DNA of 64,000 bases from Pseudorhodoferax aquiterrae (GTDB lineage: Bacteria > Pseudomonadota > Gammaproteobacteria > Burkholderiales > Burkholderiaceae_C). The notes beneath the pieces were generated by a model that worked only from the letters and a program-made list of their open reading frames with translations, was not told where the DNA came from and searched no databases. How positions within the stretch are numbered: the first letter of the stretch is position 1; every line of letters starts with the position of its first letter. Positions 36,082 through 43,322 of the stretch are shown piece by piece. The translations under genes and the position numbers were made by a program. The DNA is taken from contig NZ_BMYK01000021.1 in the NCBI RefSeq assembly GCF_014652235.1, positions 54,122 through 118,121 of the forward strand. Reading direction: 5' to 3'.

Positions 36082-38829
36082 GTGGTCGGTCCCCACGGAT
36101 CGGCGCGCCCCTTGAGCGCCGCCTTCCGCATCGGCATCGACCTGGGCACGACCCACACCGTGCTGGCGTTCGCACCGCTCGGTGCGGACGGCATCGAGGT
36201 CTTCCCCATCCCGCAAAGCATCGCGGCTGGCGAGGTGGCGCCGCGGCCGCTGCTGCCCTCGCTGCGCTTCCATGCGGCCGAGGGCGCGCTGGCGGCGGCC
36301 GACTTGCCCCTGCCCTGGCCGTCGGACGAGCCGGCCATCCTGGGCGCCTTCGCGCGCGAGCTGGGCCAGCAGACGCCGGGGCGGCTCGTGGCCAGCGCCA
36401 AGAGCTGGCTTTCGCACCCTGCGGTGGACCGCACGGCCGCCATCCTGCCCTGGGGCGCGAGCGACGACGTGGCCAAGGTCTCGCCGCTCGAGGCCAGCGC
36501 GAGCTACCTGCGCCACCTGCGCCAGGCCTGGGACCAGGCCCATCCCGAGGCACCGCTGGCCGCGCAGCCCACCGTGCTCACGGTGCCTGCCTCATTCGAC
36601 GACGGCGCGCGCGAGCTCACGCTGCAAGCCGCGCGCCTGGCCGGCCTGGGGCCGGTCCACCTGATCGAAGAGCCCCAGGCCGCGTTCTACGACTGGGTTC
36701 ACGCCCACCGTGCCGACCTGGCGCAGCAGCTGGCCGGCACGCGCCGCCTGCTCGTGGTCGACGTGGGCGGCGGCACCACCGACCTCACGCTGATCGAGGT
36801 GACGCTGGACGCGCAAGGCCGACCGCAGCTGGCCCGCACGGGCGTGGGCGACCACCTGGTGCTGGGCGGCGACAACATGGACCTCGCGCTGGCGCGCTGG
36901 ATCGAGCCGCGGCTGTCCGGCGGCCAGCCGGGCGTGCGGCTCAGCGCCATCCAGCTGGCCCAGCTCACGCAGCGTTGCCGCAGCGCCAAGGAGCGTCTGC
37001 TGGCGCCCGATGGGCCGACGGAGACCACGGTCACGCTGCAGGGCAGCGGCAGCCGGCTGATCGGCGGGGCACGCTCGGCCCTGTTGTCGCGCGCCGACGT
37101 GGACCGCCTGCTGGTCTATGGCTTCTTCCCGCAGGTGGCGGCCGACGCGCAAGTGCAGCGCGCCCGCGGCGCGCTGGTCGAGTTCGGCCTGCCCTACGCC
37201 AGCGATGCGGCCATCACGCGCCACATCGCCGCCTTCCTGCAGCGCCAGGGCGGCGCCCTGCCCGACACCGTGCTGCTCAACGGCGGCGTGTTCCATGCGC
37301 AGGTGCTGCGCGAACGCCTGCTGGCCACGCTGCGCAGCTGGCAGCCGGCCGGCGCCACGCCCATCCGCCTGCTGGACGCAGCGCGGCTGGACGCCGCCGT
37401 CGCGCGCGGGGCCGTGGCCTATGCCATGGCCCGTGCGGGCAGCGCGCCGCGCATCCGCAGCGGCGCCGCGCGCGCCTACTACCTCGCGCTGGAGGACGGC
37501 CAGGGCATCTGCCTGCTGCCCCATGGCACGCCCGAGGGCGAGGCCGTGCGGCTCGCGGGCCGGCGCTTCGGCCTGCGCCTGGGCCGGCCGGTGCGCTTCA
37601 ACCTCGCCACCAGCGCCGTCGACCTGCGGCACCGGGCCGGCGAGCTGGTTGCGCTGCAGGAAGGTTTCCAGCGCCTGCCGCCGATCGCCACCGTGCTGCA
37701 AGCCCGGGCCGGCGCCGCCGGCGAGGTGCAGGTGCAGCTCGAGGCGCAGATCACCGAAGTGGGCACGCTGGAGATGCACTGCGTGGCCGCCGACGCACCG
37801 CGCCAGCGCTGGCAGCTCGCGTTCCAGCTGCGCGGTGACGCGGCCGCGCAGGACGCCGATGCACCCGTGGCCGCGCACCCGCGCCTGCCCGAGGCCCTGG
37901 CCGCCATCGACCGCGTCTACGGCGACAAGAAGCAAGGCGTGGACGCCAAGGAAGTGCGCCAGCTGCGCGCCACGCTGGAGCGCCTGCTCGGCGAACGCGC
38001 CACCTGGCATGCCGCGCTGCTGCGAACGTTGTTGGGCGCGCTGCTGCAAGGCGCCAGGCGCCGGCGCCGATCGCTGCAGCACGAGCGCAGCTGGTTCAAC
38101 CTGGTCGGCTTCACGCTGCGCCCGGGCTATGGCGACCCGCTCGATGGCTGGCGCATGGCGCAGATGTGGGAACTGTTCGGCCCCGGCATCGCGCACAGCC
38201 ACGACAGCCAGCAATGGTCGGAGTGGTGGACGCTGTGGCGCCGCATCGCGGGCGGTCTCGATGCCGAGCAGCAGCAGATGGTCTACGAGGTCATCGCCTA
38301 TTACCTGCAGCCGGCGGGCGGCACCGAGCTGCCCAGGCCCGAGGGCCCGCCCATGCAGGCGCTGGACGAGCTGCTGCGCATGGCCGCCTCGTTCGAACGC
38401 ATCGCGCTCGCGGACAAGGCCCGCTTCGGCGGCTGGCTGCTGCAGCGGCTGTCCCAGGGACCCACGGCCGAACTGTGGTGGGCGCTGGGCCGCCTGGGCG
38501 CGCGCCAGCCGCTGTACGCCAGCCTGCACCATGTGCTGCCGCCCGCCACCGCGCAGGACTGGCTGGTCCGGGTTGCCGCCATCGCGCCGGACTGGGCCCG
38601 CCACGAGGCCGCTGCGTTCGCCGTGGCCCAGATCGCGCGGGCCACGGGCGACCGCGCACGCGACCTGCCCGAGGCCTTGCGCCTGCAGATCGCCGACCAG
38701 CTGGACGCGGCCCATGCAGCACCCAGCTGGGCCGCCATGGTGCGCGCGGTGACGGTGCTCGAGGAGGCCGACCAGCGACGCGTGTTCGGCGAGGCCCTGC
38801 CACCCGGACTGGTGCTGCTGCGCGGGTGA
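36082..38829 (+). CDS. Large Hsp70-family protein with DUF3731-type C-terminal region
   Basis: A protein of up to 915 residues. The N-terminal half is an Hsp70 ATPase (FRIGIDLGTTHTVLAFA, VVDVGGGTTDLTLIEV, VLGGDNMDLALARW, VLLNGGVFHAQ). From about residue 600 a long helical region rich in Trp and Arg (WFNLVGFTLRPGYGDPLDGW, LFGPGIAHSHDSQQWSEWW) matches the DUF3731 extension of this family. The GTG at 36082 opens the frame; TTG at 36112 (encoding SAAFRIGID) is a good alternative, as homology starts there. Paired with the smaller Hsp70 and DUF2760 upstream. Confidence 0.9.
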   Translation: MVGPHGSARPLSAAFRIGIDLGTTHTVLAFAPLGADGIEVFPIPQSIAAGEVAPRPLLPSLRFHAAEGALAAADLPLPWPSDEPAILGAFARELGQQTPGRLVASAKSWLSHPAVDRTAAILPWGASDDVAKVSPLEASASYLRHLRQAWDQAHPEAPLAAQPTVLTVPASFDDGARELTLQAARLAGLGPVHLIEEPQAAFYDWVHAHRADLAQQLAGTRRLLVVDVGGGTTDLTLIEVTLDAQGRPQLARTGVGDHLVLGGDNMDLALARWIEPRLSGGQPGVRLSAIQLAQLTQRCRSAKERLLAPDGPTETTVTLQGSGSRLIGGARSALLSRADVDRLLVYGFFPQVAADAQVQRARGALVEFGLPYASDAAITRHIAAFLQRQGGALPDTVLLNGGVFHAQVLRERLLATLRSWQPAGATPIRLLDAARLDAAVARGAVAYAMARAGSAPRIRSGAARAYYLALEDGQGICLLPHGTPEGEAVRLAGRRFGLRLGRPVRFNLATSAVDLRHRAGELVALQEGFQRLPPIATVLQARAGAAGEVQVQLEAQITEVGTLEMHCVAADAPRQRWQLAFQLRGDAAAQDADAPVAAHPRLPEALAAIDRVYGDKKQGVDAKEVRQLRATLERLLGERATWHAALLRTLLGALLQGARRRRRSLQHERSWFNLVGFTLRPGYGDPLDGWRMAQMWELFGPGIAHSHDSQQWSEWWTLWRRIAGGLDAEQQQMVYEVIAYYLQPAGGTELPRPEGPPMQALDELLRMAASFERIALADKARFGGWLLQRLSQGPTAELWWALGRLGARQPLYASLHHVLPPATAQDWLVRVAAIAPDWARHEAAAFAVAQIARATGDRARDLPEALRLQIADQLDAAHAAPSWAAMVRAVTVLEEADQRRVFGEALPPGLVLLRG

Positions 38830-38852
38830 TCCGATCCGGCGGCGGCCGCGTA
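38827..38852 (+). promoter_or_regulatory. ECF11 (RpoE/ChrR-type) promoter of DUF2177
   Basis: TGATCC (38827-38832), 16-bp spacer, CGTA (38849-38852), 26 bp before the DUF2177 ATG. The -35 shares its TGA with the stop codon of the Hsp70 gene. Same architecture and spacing as three other sites in the window. Confidence 0.82.
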
Positions 38853-38878
38853 CTGCGGACAACCCACCGGAGCCCTCC

Positions 38879-39307
38879 ATGCCGCTGCCCCAGATCGCCA
38901 TCGCCTACGTCGCCACCGCTTTCGTCTTCCTCGCGCTGGATGCGGTCTGGCTGGGTAGCATGGCCGAGCGCCTGTACCGTCCGGCCATCGGCCACCTGAT
39001 GGCCGAGCGCTTCGCCATCGCGCCGGCCGCGCTGTTCTACCTGCTCTACGTGGGCGGCATCGTGTTCTTCGCCATCGGGCCGGCGCTGGAGGCACGCCGT
39101 CCGCTGCTGACGGCCCTGGGCCACGGTGCGCTGCTGGGCCTCGTGGCCTACGGCACCTTCGACCTGACCAACCAGGCCGTGCTCAGGGACTGGCCATGGC
39201 ATGTGACGCTGGCCGACCTGGCCTGGGGCAGCTTCGTCACGGCGGCAGCGGCGGCGGGCGGCGCGGCAGCCGCGCCCTGGCTCCACGGCTTGCTGGCGAA
39301 GGGCTGA
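38879..39307 (+). CDS. DUF2177 inner-membrane protein
   Basis: A 142-residue protein with four hydrophobic segments and the DUF2177 core (FLALDAVWLGSMAERLYRPAIG, AYGTFDLTNQAVLRDWPW). Function unknown. CCGGAG lies before the ATG. Its own ECF11 promoter puts it in the predicted RpoE-ChrR regulon, so a membrane role in photooxidative stress is inferred. Convergent with the tautomerase gene (4-bp gap). Confidence 0.88.
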   Translation: MPLPQIAIAYVATAFVFLALDAVWLGSMAERLYRPAIGHLMAERFAIAPAALFYLLYVGGIVFFAIGPALEARRPLLTALGHGALLGLVAYGTFDLTNQAVLRDWPWHVTLADLAWGSFVTAAAAAGGAAAAPWLHGLLAKG

Positions 39308-39311
39308 TCGA

Positions 39312-39707
39312 TCAGACCTTGACCGGATAGCCCAGCTCGACGTCGCAGACCGGCAGACCGCCCCGCACGCCGATGTTCTCCGGCGGCAGCTCGTGCAGCC
39401 GGATGAGGACACAGGGCCCCGGAATCCCGAAGCGCTCCAGCCCCTGGACCAGCAGCTGGTAGAGCCTGCGCTTGGCCGCGACAGAGCGGCCTGGCAGCAC
39501 GAAGATGCTCACGTTGGTCAGCCGCTCGGGGTCGGGGCAGTCGGTGCGCCCCAGGAAGCGGTGCGGCGCATGCACGACGAGCGTGACGTTGCGGTGCACC
39601 GGCGACACCTTGAAGGCCTGCACGATGGCCGCGTGGACCGTCTCCAGCAGCTGGACTTCCACATCGGGCGCGTAGGTGGTCCGGATCTCGACGATGGCAC
39701 TGGGCAT
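39312..39707 (-). CDS. Tautomerase-family protein
   Basis: A 131-residue 4-oxalocrotonate tautomerase-like protein. The start MPSAIVEIR supplies the N-terminal Pro that is catalytic after Met removal, and the core TNVSIFVLPGRSVAAKRRLYQ is typical of tautomerases that act as two fused or long subunits. An in-frame ATG three codons upstream (39716, MPAMPS) is possible but would also give Pro2. Substrate unknown. It ends just after DUF2177 and lies downstream of chrR on the same strand. Confidence 0.85.
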   Translation of the reverse strand: MPSAIVEIRTTYAPDVEVQLLETVHAAIVQAFKVSPVHRNVTLVVHAPHRFLGRTDCPDPERLTNVSIFVLPGRSVAAKRRLYQLLVQGLERFGIPGPCVLIRLHELPPENIGVRGGLPVCDVELGYPVKV

Positions 39708-39735
39708 GGCCGGCATGGTAGCCAGCGCAGCGCTG

Positions 39736-40398
39736 CTACATCCCGACCAATGCCCCGAGACGGCGCGCGAACCAGCCGTCGAACTCCAGCCGTCCCTCGA
39801 TGGAGGCCAGGCAGACGCATTCGCTGCCGGCCTGCACCACGGGCTGGTGGTGCACCTGGGTGTCGGCCGCGTCGAAATCGCCGGCGCTGAAGTGGGCGCG
39901 GCCGTCGTGGAAGCTGCCATGCAGCACCTGCGTCAGCTCGCGGTCGCTGTGGGTGTGCTGGGCCAGGTACATGCCGGCGGCGATGCGGAGCAGCACCACG
40001 TTGGCCGAGGGATCGCGCGGAACGCGCACACGCGCGTAGCGCATGCCCGGCGCCATCCAGCGCCAGCGCGTGATCCGGCAACCGGCCAGCGCGCGCGGCC
40101 AGTGGGCGCCGGCCGGCAACGGCGGCAGCCCGCGCACCGGCACCGGAGTCGGCGCCGGGGGCGGCGCGTCGATGGCCGCCAGCGCGCGTGCCAGCGCATC
40201 GGCATGCAGCTCTGCGGGCGGCAGTTGCTGCAGCAGCGCGCCGCCCGCGGTCTCGAGCAGGCGCAGCTGCTCGCGGCAGTGCGCGCAGCCCTCCACGTGG
40301 GCGCTGAGCACCAGCGCAGGCGCAGTCGGCAACTGCCCGGCTGCAAGGGCCAGCAACAAATCGTCGCCGGGGTGGTGTCGGATGCTCTCGGAACTCAT
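39736..40398 (-). CDS. chrR: ChrR-type cupin anti-sigma factor
   Basis: A 220-residue zinc anti-sigma factor. The N-terminal ASD holds the zinc ligands His8 or His9, His34, Cys38 and Cys41 (HVEGCAHC), and the C-terminal half is a ChrR cupin with HTHSDRE (His/His/Glu) and a further His-rich strand (TQVHHQ). In Rhodobacter, ChrR holds RpoE and releases it on singlet oxygen. The ATG overlaps the sigma factor stop as ATGA, so they are coupled. C-terminal cupin intact, so it should sense the signal. Confidence 0.93.
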   Translation of the reverse strand: MSSESIRHHPGDDLLLALAAGQLPTAPALVLSAHVEGCAHCREQLRLLETAGGALLQQLPPAELHADALARALAAIDAPPPAPTPVPVRGLPPLPAGAHWPRALAGCRITRWRWMAPGMRYARVRVPRDPSANVVLLRIAAGMYLAQHTHSDRELTQVLHGSFHDGRAHFSAGDFDAADTQVHHQPVVQAGSECVCLASIEGRLEFDGWFARRLGALVGM

Positions 40399-41072
40399 GG
40401 CGTGGGGTCTTCGAACGCGGCCAGCAGGCGGCGCAAGTGGTTCACGGCCAGCCGCACGCGCGACTTCACCGTGCCCAGGGGGATGCCCAGCCGCTCGGCG
40501 ATGCGCGCATGGGGCTGGTCTTCGTAGTAGGACAGCTGCAGCACGAGCACCTGCTCGGCCGGCAGCTGGCGCAGCGCGGCCTGCACCTGGCGCTCCATGC
40601 GCAGGGCATGCAGCTGGGCCGCGGGTTCGGGCGCGCCATCGGCCAGGGCGTCCATGTCGACCCCGTCCTCCTGCAGTGCGGCGGCGCCGCCCTGGCGGCG
40701 GAAGCGGTCCACACGCAGGTTGCGCGCGATCGTGAACACCCAGGTCGCGGCCCCAGCCTGGGCCGCATCGAACAGGGTGGCCTTGCGCCACAGCTGCACC
40801 ATGGTTTCCTGGGCCAGGTCTTCGGCCAGCGCATCGTCGGTGCCGGCGCGCAGCAGATAGCTCTTGATGCGCGGCGCGAAGTGGGCGAACAGCTGGGCGA
40901 AGGCGGCCCGGTCGCCTGACTGCGCGACCGCACGCACCCAGCCGGCCAAGTCTTCGGGACTGGGCGGCGCGTTGCGGGATCCAGGCGGGGGCACGATGGA
41001 CAGATGGGAAGGGCGCAGCCCTGGCGCGACGGGTTCCGTCGGCGCGGGGGACGCGGGCTGCTGCGGGTGCAT
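40395..41072 (-). CDS. rpoE: ECF sigma factor, RpoE/ECF11 type
   Basis: A 225-residue sigma factor with region 2 (FAPRIKSYLLRAGTDDALAEDLAQETM, core ALAEDLAQETMVQLWRKA; VFTIARNLRVDRFRR) and region 4 (ALRQLPAEQVLVLQLSYYEDQPHARIAERLGIPLGTVKSRVR, core IAERLGIPLGTVKSR). With ChrR downstream it forms the singlet-oxygen response pair. The first 40 residues are Pro-rich and non-conserved, so the true start could be downstream; the ATG at 41072 would give a near-leaderless mRNA from the promoter 41107-41082. That promoter has RpoE's own consensus, so it is autoregulated. Confidence 0.94.
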   Translation of the reverse strand: MHPQQPASPAPTEPVAPGLRPSHLSIVPPPGSRNAPPSPEDLAGWVRAVAQSGDRAAFAQLFAHFAPRIKSYLLRAGTDDALAEDLAQETMVQLWRKATLFDAAQAGAATWVFTIARNLRVDRFRRQGGAAALQEDGVDMDALADGAPEPAAQLHALRMERQVQAALRQLPAEQVLVLQLSYYEDQPHARIAERLGIPLGTVKSRVRLAVNHLRRLLAAFEDPTP

Positions 41073-41081
41073 GGTCCATCT

Positions 41082-41107
41082 TACGCAGCCCGCGCGGCGC
41101 TGGATCA
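41082..41107 (-). promoter_or_regulatory. Autoregulatory RpoE (ECF11) promoter of rpoE-chrR
   Basis: On the minus strand: TGATCC (41107-41102), 16-bp spacer, CGTAAGA (41085-41079). Written as TGATCC-N18-TAAGA it is identical to the consensus described for Rhodobacter sphaeroides sigma-E. It faces away from the FAD-oxidoreductase promoter; the two -35 elements are five bases apart. Confidence 0.88.
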
Positions 41108-41112
41108 CCGGG

Positions 41113-41138
41113 AGATCCAAATCGGCTGCCGGCGCGTA
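41113..41138 (+). promoter_or_regulatory. ECF11 promoter of the FAD oxidoreductase-DUF1365-CFA operon
   Basis: AGATCC (41113-41118), 16-bp spacer, CGTAGAA (41135-41141). One mismatch in the -35 (A for T) relative to the other three sites; spacing identical. It lies 44 bp before the preferred start at 41182. Confidence 0.8.
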
Positions 41139-41181
41139 GAACGGCGACAACATGGCCGCAAGGCTTCCAAGGATTTCGCGC

Positions 41182-42546
41182 ATGCAGCCAGCACACACCT
41201 TGTCCCACACAGCGGCCGCCACGGCCGGCGGCCGGCGCCTGCGTGTCGCCGTGGTCGGCAGCGGCATCGCCGGCCTCTCGGCGGCCTGGCTGCTGGGCCA
41301 GCGCCATGAGGTCCACGTGTTCGAGGCCGACCGGCGCGCAGGCGGCCACAGCCACACGGTGGATGCACCCGGCCCGGGCGGCACGGTGGCCGTGGACACT
41401 GGCTTCATCGTCTACAACGAGCCGGCCTACCCCAACCTCACCGCGCTGTTCGCCCATCTGGGGGTGCCGACCCAGGCCACCGACATGTCCTTCGGCGTGA
41501 GTCTGGACGGCGGCGCCCTCGAGTACGCAGGCAGCAACCTCAACAGCCTGTTCGCCCAGCGCAGCAACCTCGTGCGCCCGCGCTTTTGGCGCATGCTGCG
41601 CGAACTGCTGCGCTTCTACCGGGAAGCGCCCGGCGATGCGGGGGCCGCGGGCCTGCAGCCGCTGGACGACTACCTGGACCAGCACGGCTACGGTGCAGCG
41701 CTGCGCGAGGACCACCTGTACCCCATGGCCGCGGCGATCTGGTCCACACCCGCTGCGCAGGTGGGCCGCTACCCCACGGCCGCCTTCGTGCGCTTTTGCC
41801 AGAACCACGGGCTGCTGCAGGTGAATGGCCGGCCGCAGTGGCGCACCGTGCAGGGCGGCAGCCGCAGCTACGTGCGCCGGCTCACCGAGGGCCTGGGCGA
41901 CCGCCTGCACCTGGACAGTGCCGTGCTCGAGGTGCAGCGCGACGCGGCCGGCGTGCGCTTGCGCACGCGCGAGCGCTGGCATCCGCAGCGCTTCGACCAG
42001 GTCGTGCTGGCCTGCCACGCCGACCAGGCCCTGCGTCTGCTGCCCGACGCCACGGGCGAAGAGCGCCACCTGCTGGGCGCCTTCGGCTACAGCCGCAACC
42101 TGGCCGTGCTGCACAGCGATCCCGCACTGATGCCCAGGCGCCCCGCCGTCTGGTCGGCCTGGAACTATCTGGCCGACCGTGCCCGCCCCGACGCGCTGTG
42201 CGTCACCTACTGGATGAACCGGCTGCAAGGCCTGCCGCAGCATCGCCCGCTCTTCGTCACCCTGAACCCGCTACAGCCACCGCGGCCCGAGCACCTGGTG
42301 CGCACCGAGGTCTACGAGCACCCGCTGTTCGATGCCGAAGCGCTGCGCGCCCAGGCCAGGCTGTGGTCGCTGCAGGGGCAGCGGCGCAGCTGGTTCTGCG
42401 GTGCCTACTTCGGCGCCGGCTTCCACGAGGACGGACTGCAGGCCGGACTGGCCGTGGCCGAGGCGCTCGGCGGCGTGCGCAGGCCCTGGACGGTGCCCGA
42501 CGAATCCGGCCGCATCGTGCTGCCGGCGCAGCCAGCCACCGCATGA
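41182..42546 (+). CDS. FAD-dependent amine-oxidase-like oxidoreductase (COG2907)
   Basis: A 454-residue flavoprotein with an N-terminal FAD motif (RVAVVGSGIAGLSAAWLLG), the segment GHSHTVDAPG and a C-terminal FAD-binding end (GAYFGAGFHEDGLQAGLAVAEAL). COG2907 proteins recur next to DUF1365 and CFA genes and in RpoE-ChrR regulons; a fatty-acyl desaturase/dehydrogenase role (UfaD-like) is inferred. An ATG at 41152 lies only a few bases from the predicted transcript start, whereas 41182 has AAGGA (41169-41173) eight bases upstream and is preferred. Confidence 0.9.
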   Translation: MQPAHTLSHTAAATAGGRRLRVAVVGSGIAGLSAAWLLGQRHEVHVFEADRRAGGHSHTVDAPGPGGTVAVDTGFIVYNEPAYPNLTALFAHLGVPTQATDMSFGVSLDGGALEYAGSNLNSLFAQRSNLVRPRFWRMLRELLRFYREAPGDAGAAGLQPLDDYLDQHGYGAALREDHLYPMAAAIWSTPAAQVGRYPTAAFVRFCQNHGLLQVNGRPQWRTVQGGSRSYVRRLTEGLGDRLHLDSAVLEVQRDAAGVRLRTRERWHPQRFDQVVLACHADQALRLLPDATGEERHLLGAFGYSRNLAVLHSDPALMPRRPAVWSAWNYLADRARPDALCVTYWMNRLQGLPQHRPLFVTLNPLQPPRPEHLVRTEVYEHPLFDAEALRAQARLWSLQGQRRSWFCGAYFGAGFHEDGLQAGLAVAEALGGVRRPWTVPDESGRIVLPAQPATA

Positions 42547-43322
42547 ACAGCGCGCTCTACACCGGCCAGGTGGTGCACCAGCGCCTGCGCCCGCTCAGGC
42601 ACCGCCTGCGCTACCGCGTGTTCTCGCTGCTGCTGGACCTGGACGAGTTGCCGGCCCTGGCGGCGCGGCTGCGGCTGTTCTCGCTGGACCGCTTCAACCT
42701 GTTCAGCTTCCATGGCGCCGACCATGGCGCGGGCGAACCCGCCGGCCCGCGCGCGCACGTGGAACGCCAGTTGCGTGCCGCCGGCCTGGCGCCGGGCGGC
42801 GCGATCCGGCTGCTGGCCATGCCGCGCATCCTGGGCTATGCCTTCAATCCGCTGGCCGTGTACTTCTGCCATGCACCGGGGGGCGCGCTGCAGGCCATCC
42901 TCTACGAGGTCAACAACACCTTCGGCGAGCGCCACAGCTACCTGATCCCGGTCGACGCCGCGCAGGATGCACAGTGTGTAGCGCAGGCCTGTGCCAAGCG
43001 CATGCACGTCTCGCCCTTCTTGCCGCTGGACATGCACTACCGCTTCCGCGTGCGGCCGCCGGGCGAGCGGCTGGGCATCGGCGTGCAGACGCACGATGCC
43101 GAGGGCGCCGTGCTGCTGGCGCAACTGGACGCGCAGCGCCGCCCGCTCAGCGACGGCAGCTTGCTGCGCGCCTTCTGCACGCATCCGCTGCTCACGCTCA
43201 AGGTCATTGCCGGCATCCACTGGGAAGCGCTCCAGCTGTGGGCCAAGGGTGCGCGCCTGCATCCGCGCCCGCCGGCACCGGCCGAACCCGTCACCTTCGT
43301 CATCCGCGACACCACGCCATGA
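42543..43322 (+). CDS. DUF1365 protein
   Basis: A 259-residue protein with the DUF1365 pattern: LYTGQVVHQRLRPLRHRLRYRVF, LLAMPRILGYAFNPLAVYFCH, ILYEVNNTFGERHSYL and FLPLDMHYRF. No membrane segments. The chemical role is unknown, but the gene is nearly always between the COG2907 oxidoreductase and the CFA gene. ATGA overlaps at both ends imply a translationally coupled operon. Confidence 0.92.
   Translation: MNSALYTGQVVHQRLRPLRHRLRYRVFSLLLDLDELPALAARLRLFSLDRFNLFSFHGADHGAGEPAGPRAHVERQLRAAGLAPGGAIRLLAMPRILGYAFNPLAVYFCHAPGGALQAILYEVNNTFGERHSYLIPVDAAQDAQCVAQACAKRMHVSPFLPLDMHYRFRVRPPGERLGIGVQTHDAEGAVLLAQLDAQRRPLSDGSLLRAFCTHPLLTLKVIAGIHWEALQLWAKGARLHPRPPAPAEPVTFVIRDTTP

Noticed and set aside
36592..38901. 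Very long antisense open frame opposite the large Hsp70 gene (and similar ones opposite rho and the MATE gene)
   Set aside because: Their translations are low-complexity Arg/Ala/Gly/Gln-rich sequence without motifs, as expected for the reverse frame of a GC-rich coding gene.
39305..39316. CTGATCGATCAG palindrome between DUF2177 and the tautomerase gene
   Set aside because: A 12-bp palindrome with no loop or U-tract; it is explained by the two convergent stop codons and is not an RpoE element because it lacks TGATCC.
41152..41181. Earlier ATG for the FAD oxidoreductase
   Set aside because: It would lie almost at the predicted transcript start and has no ribosome site, whereas 41182 has AAGGA at proper spacing.
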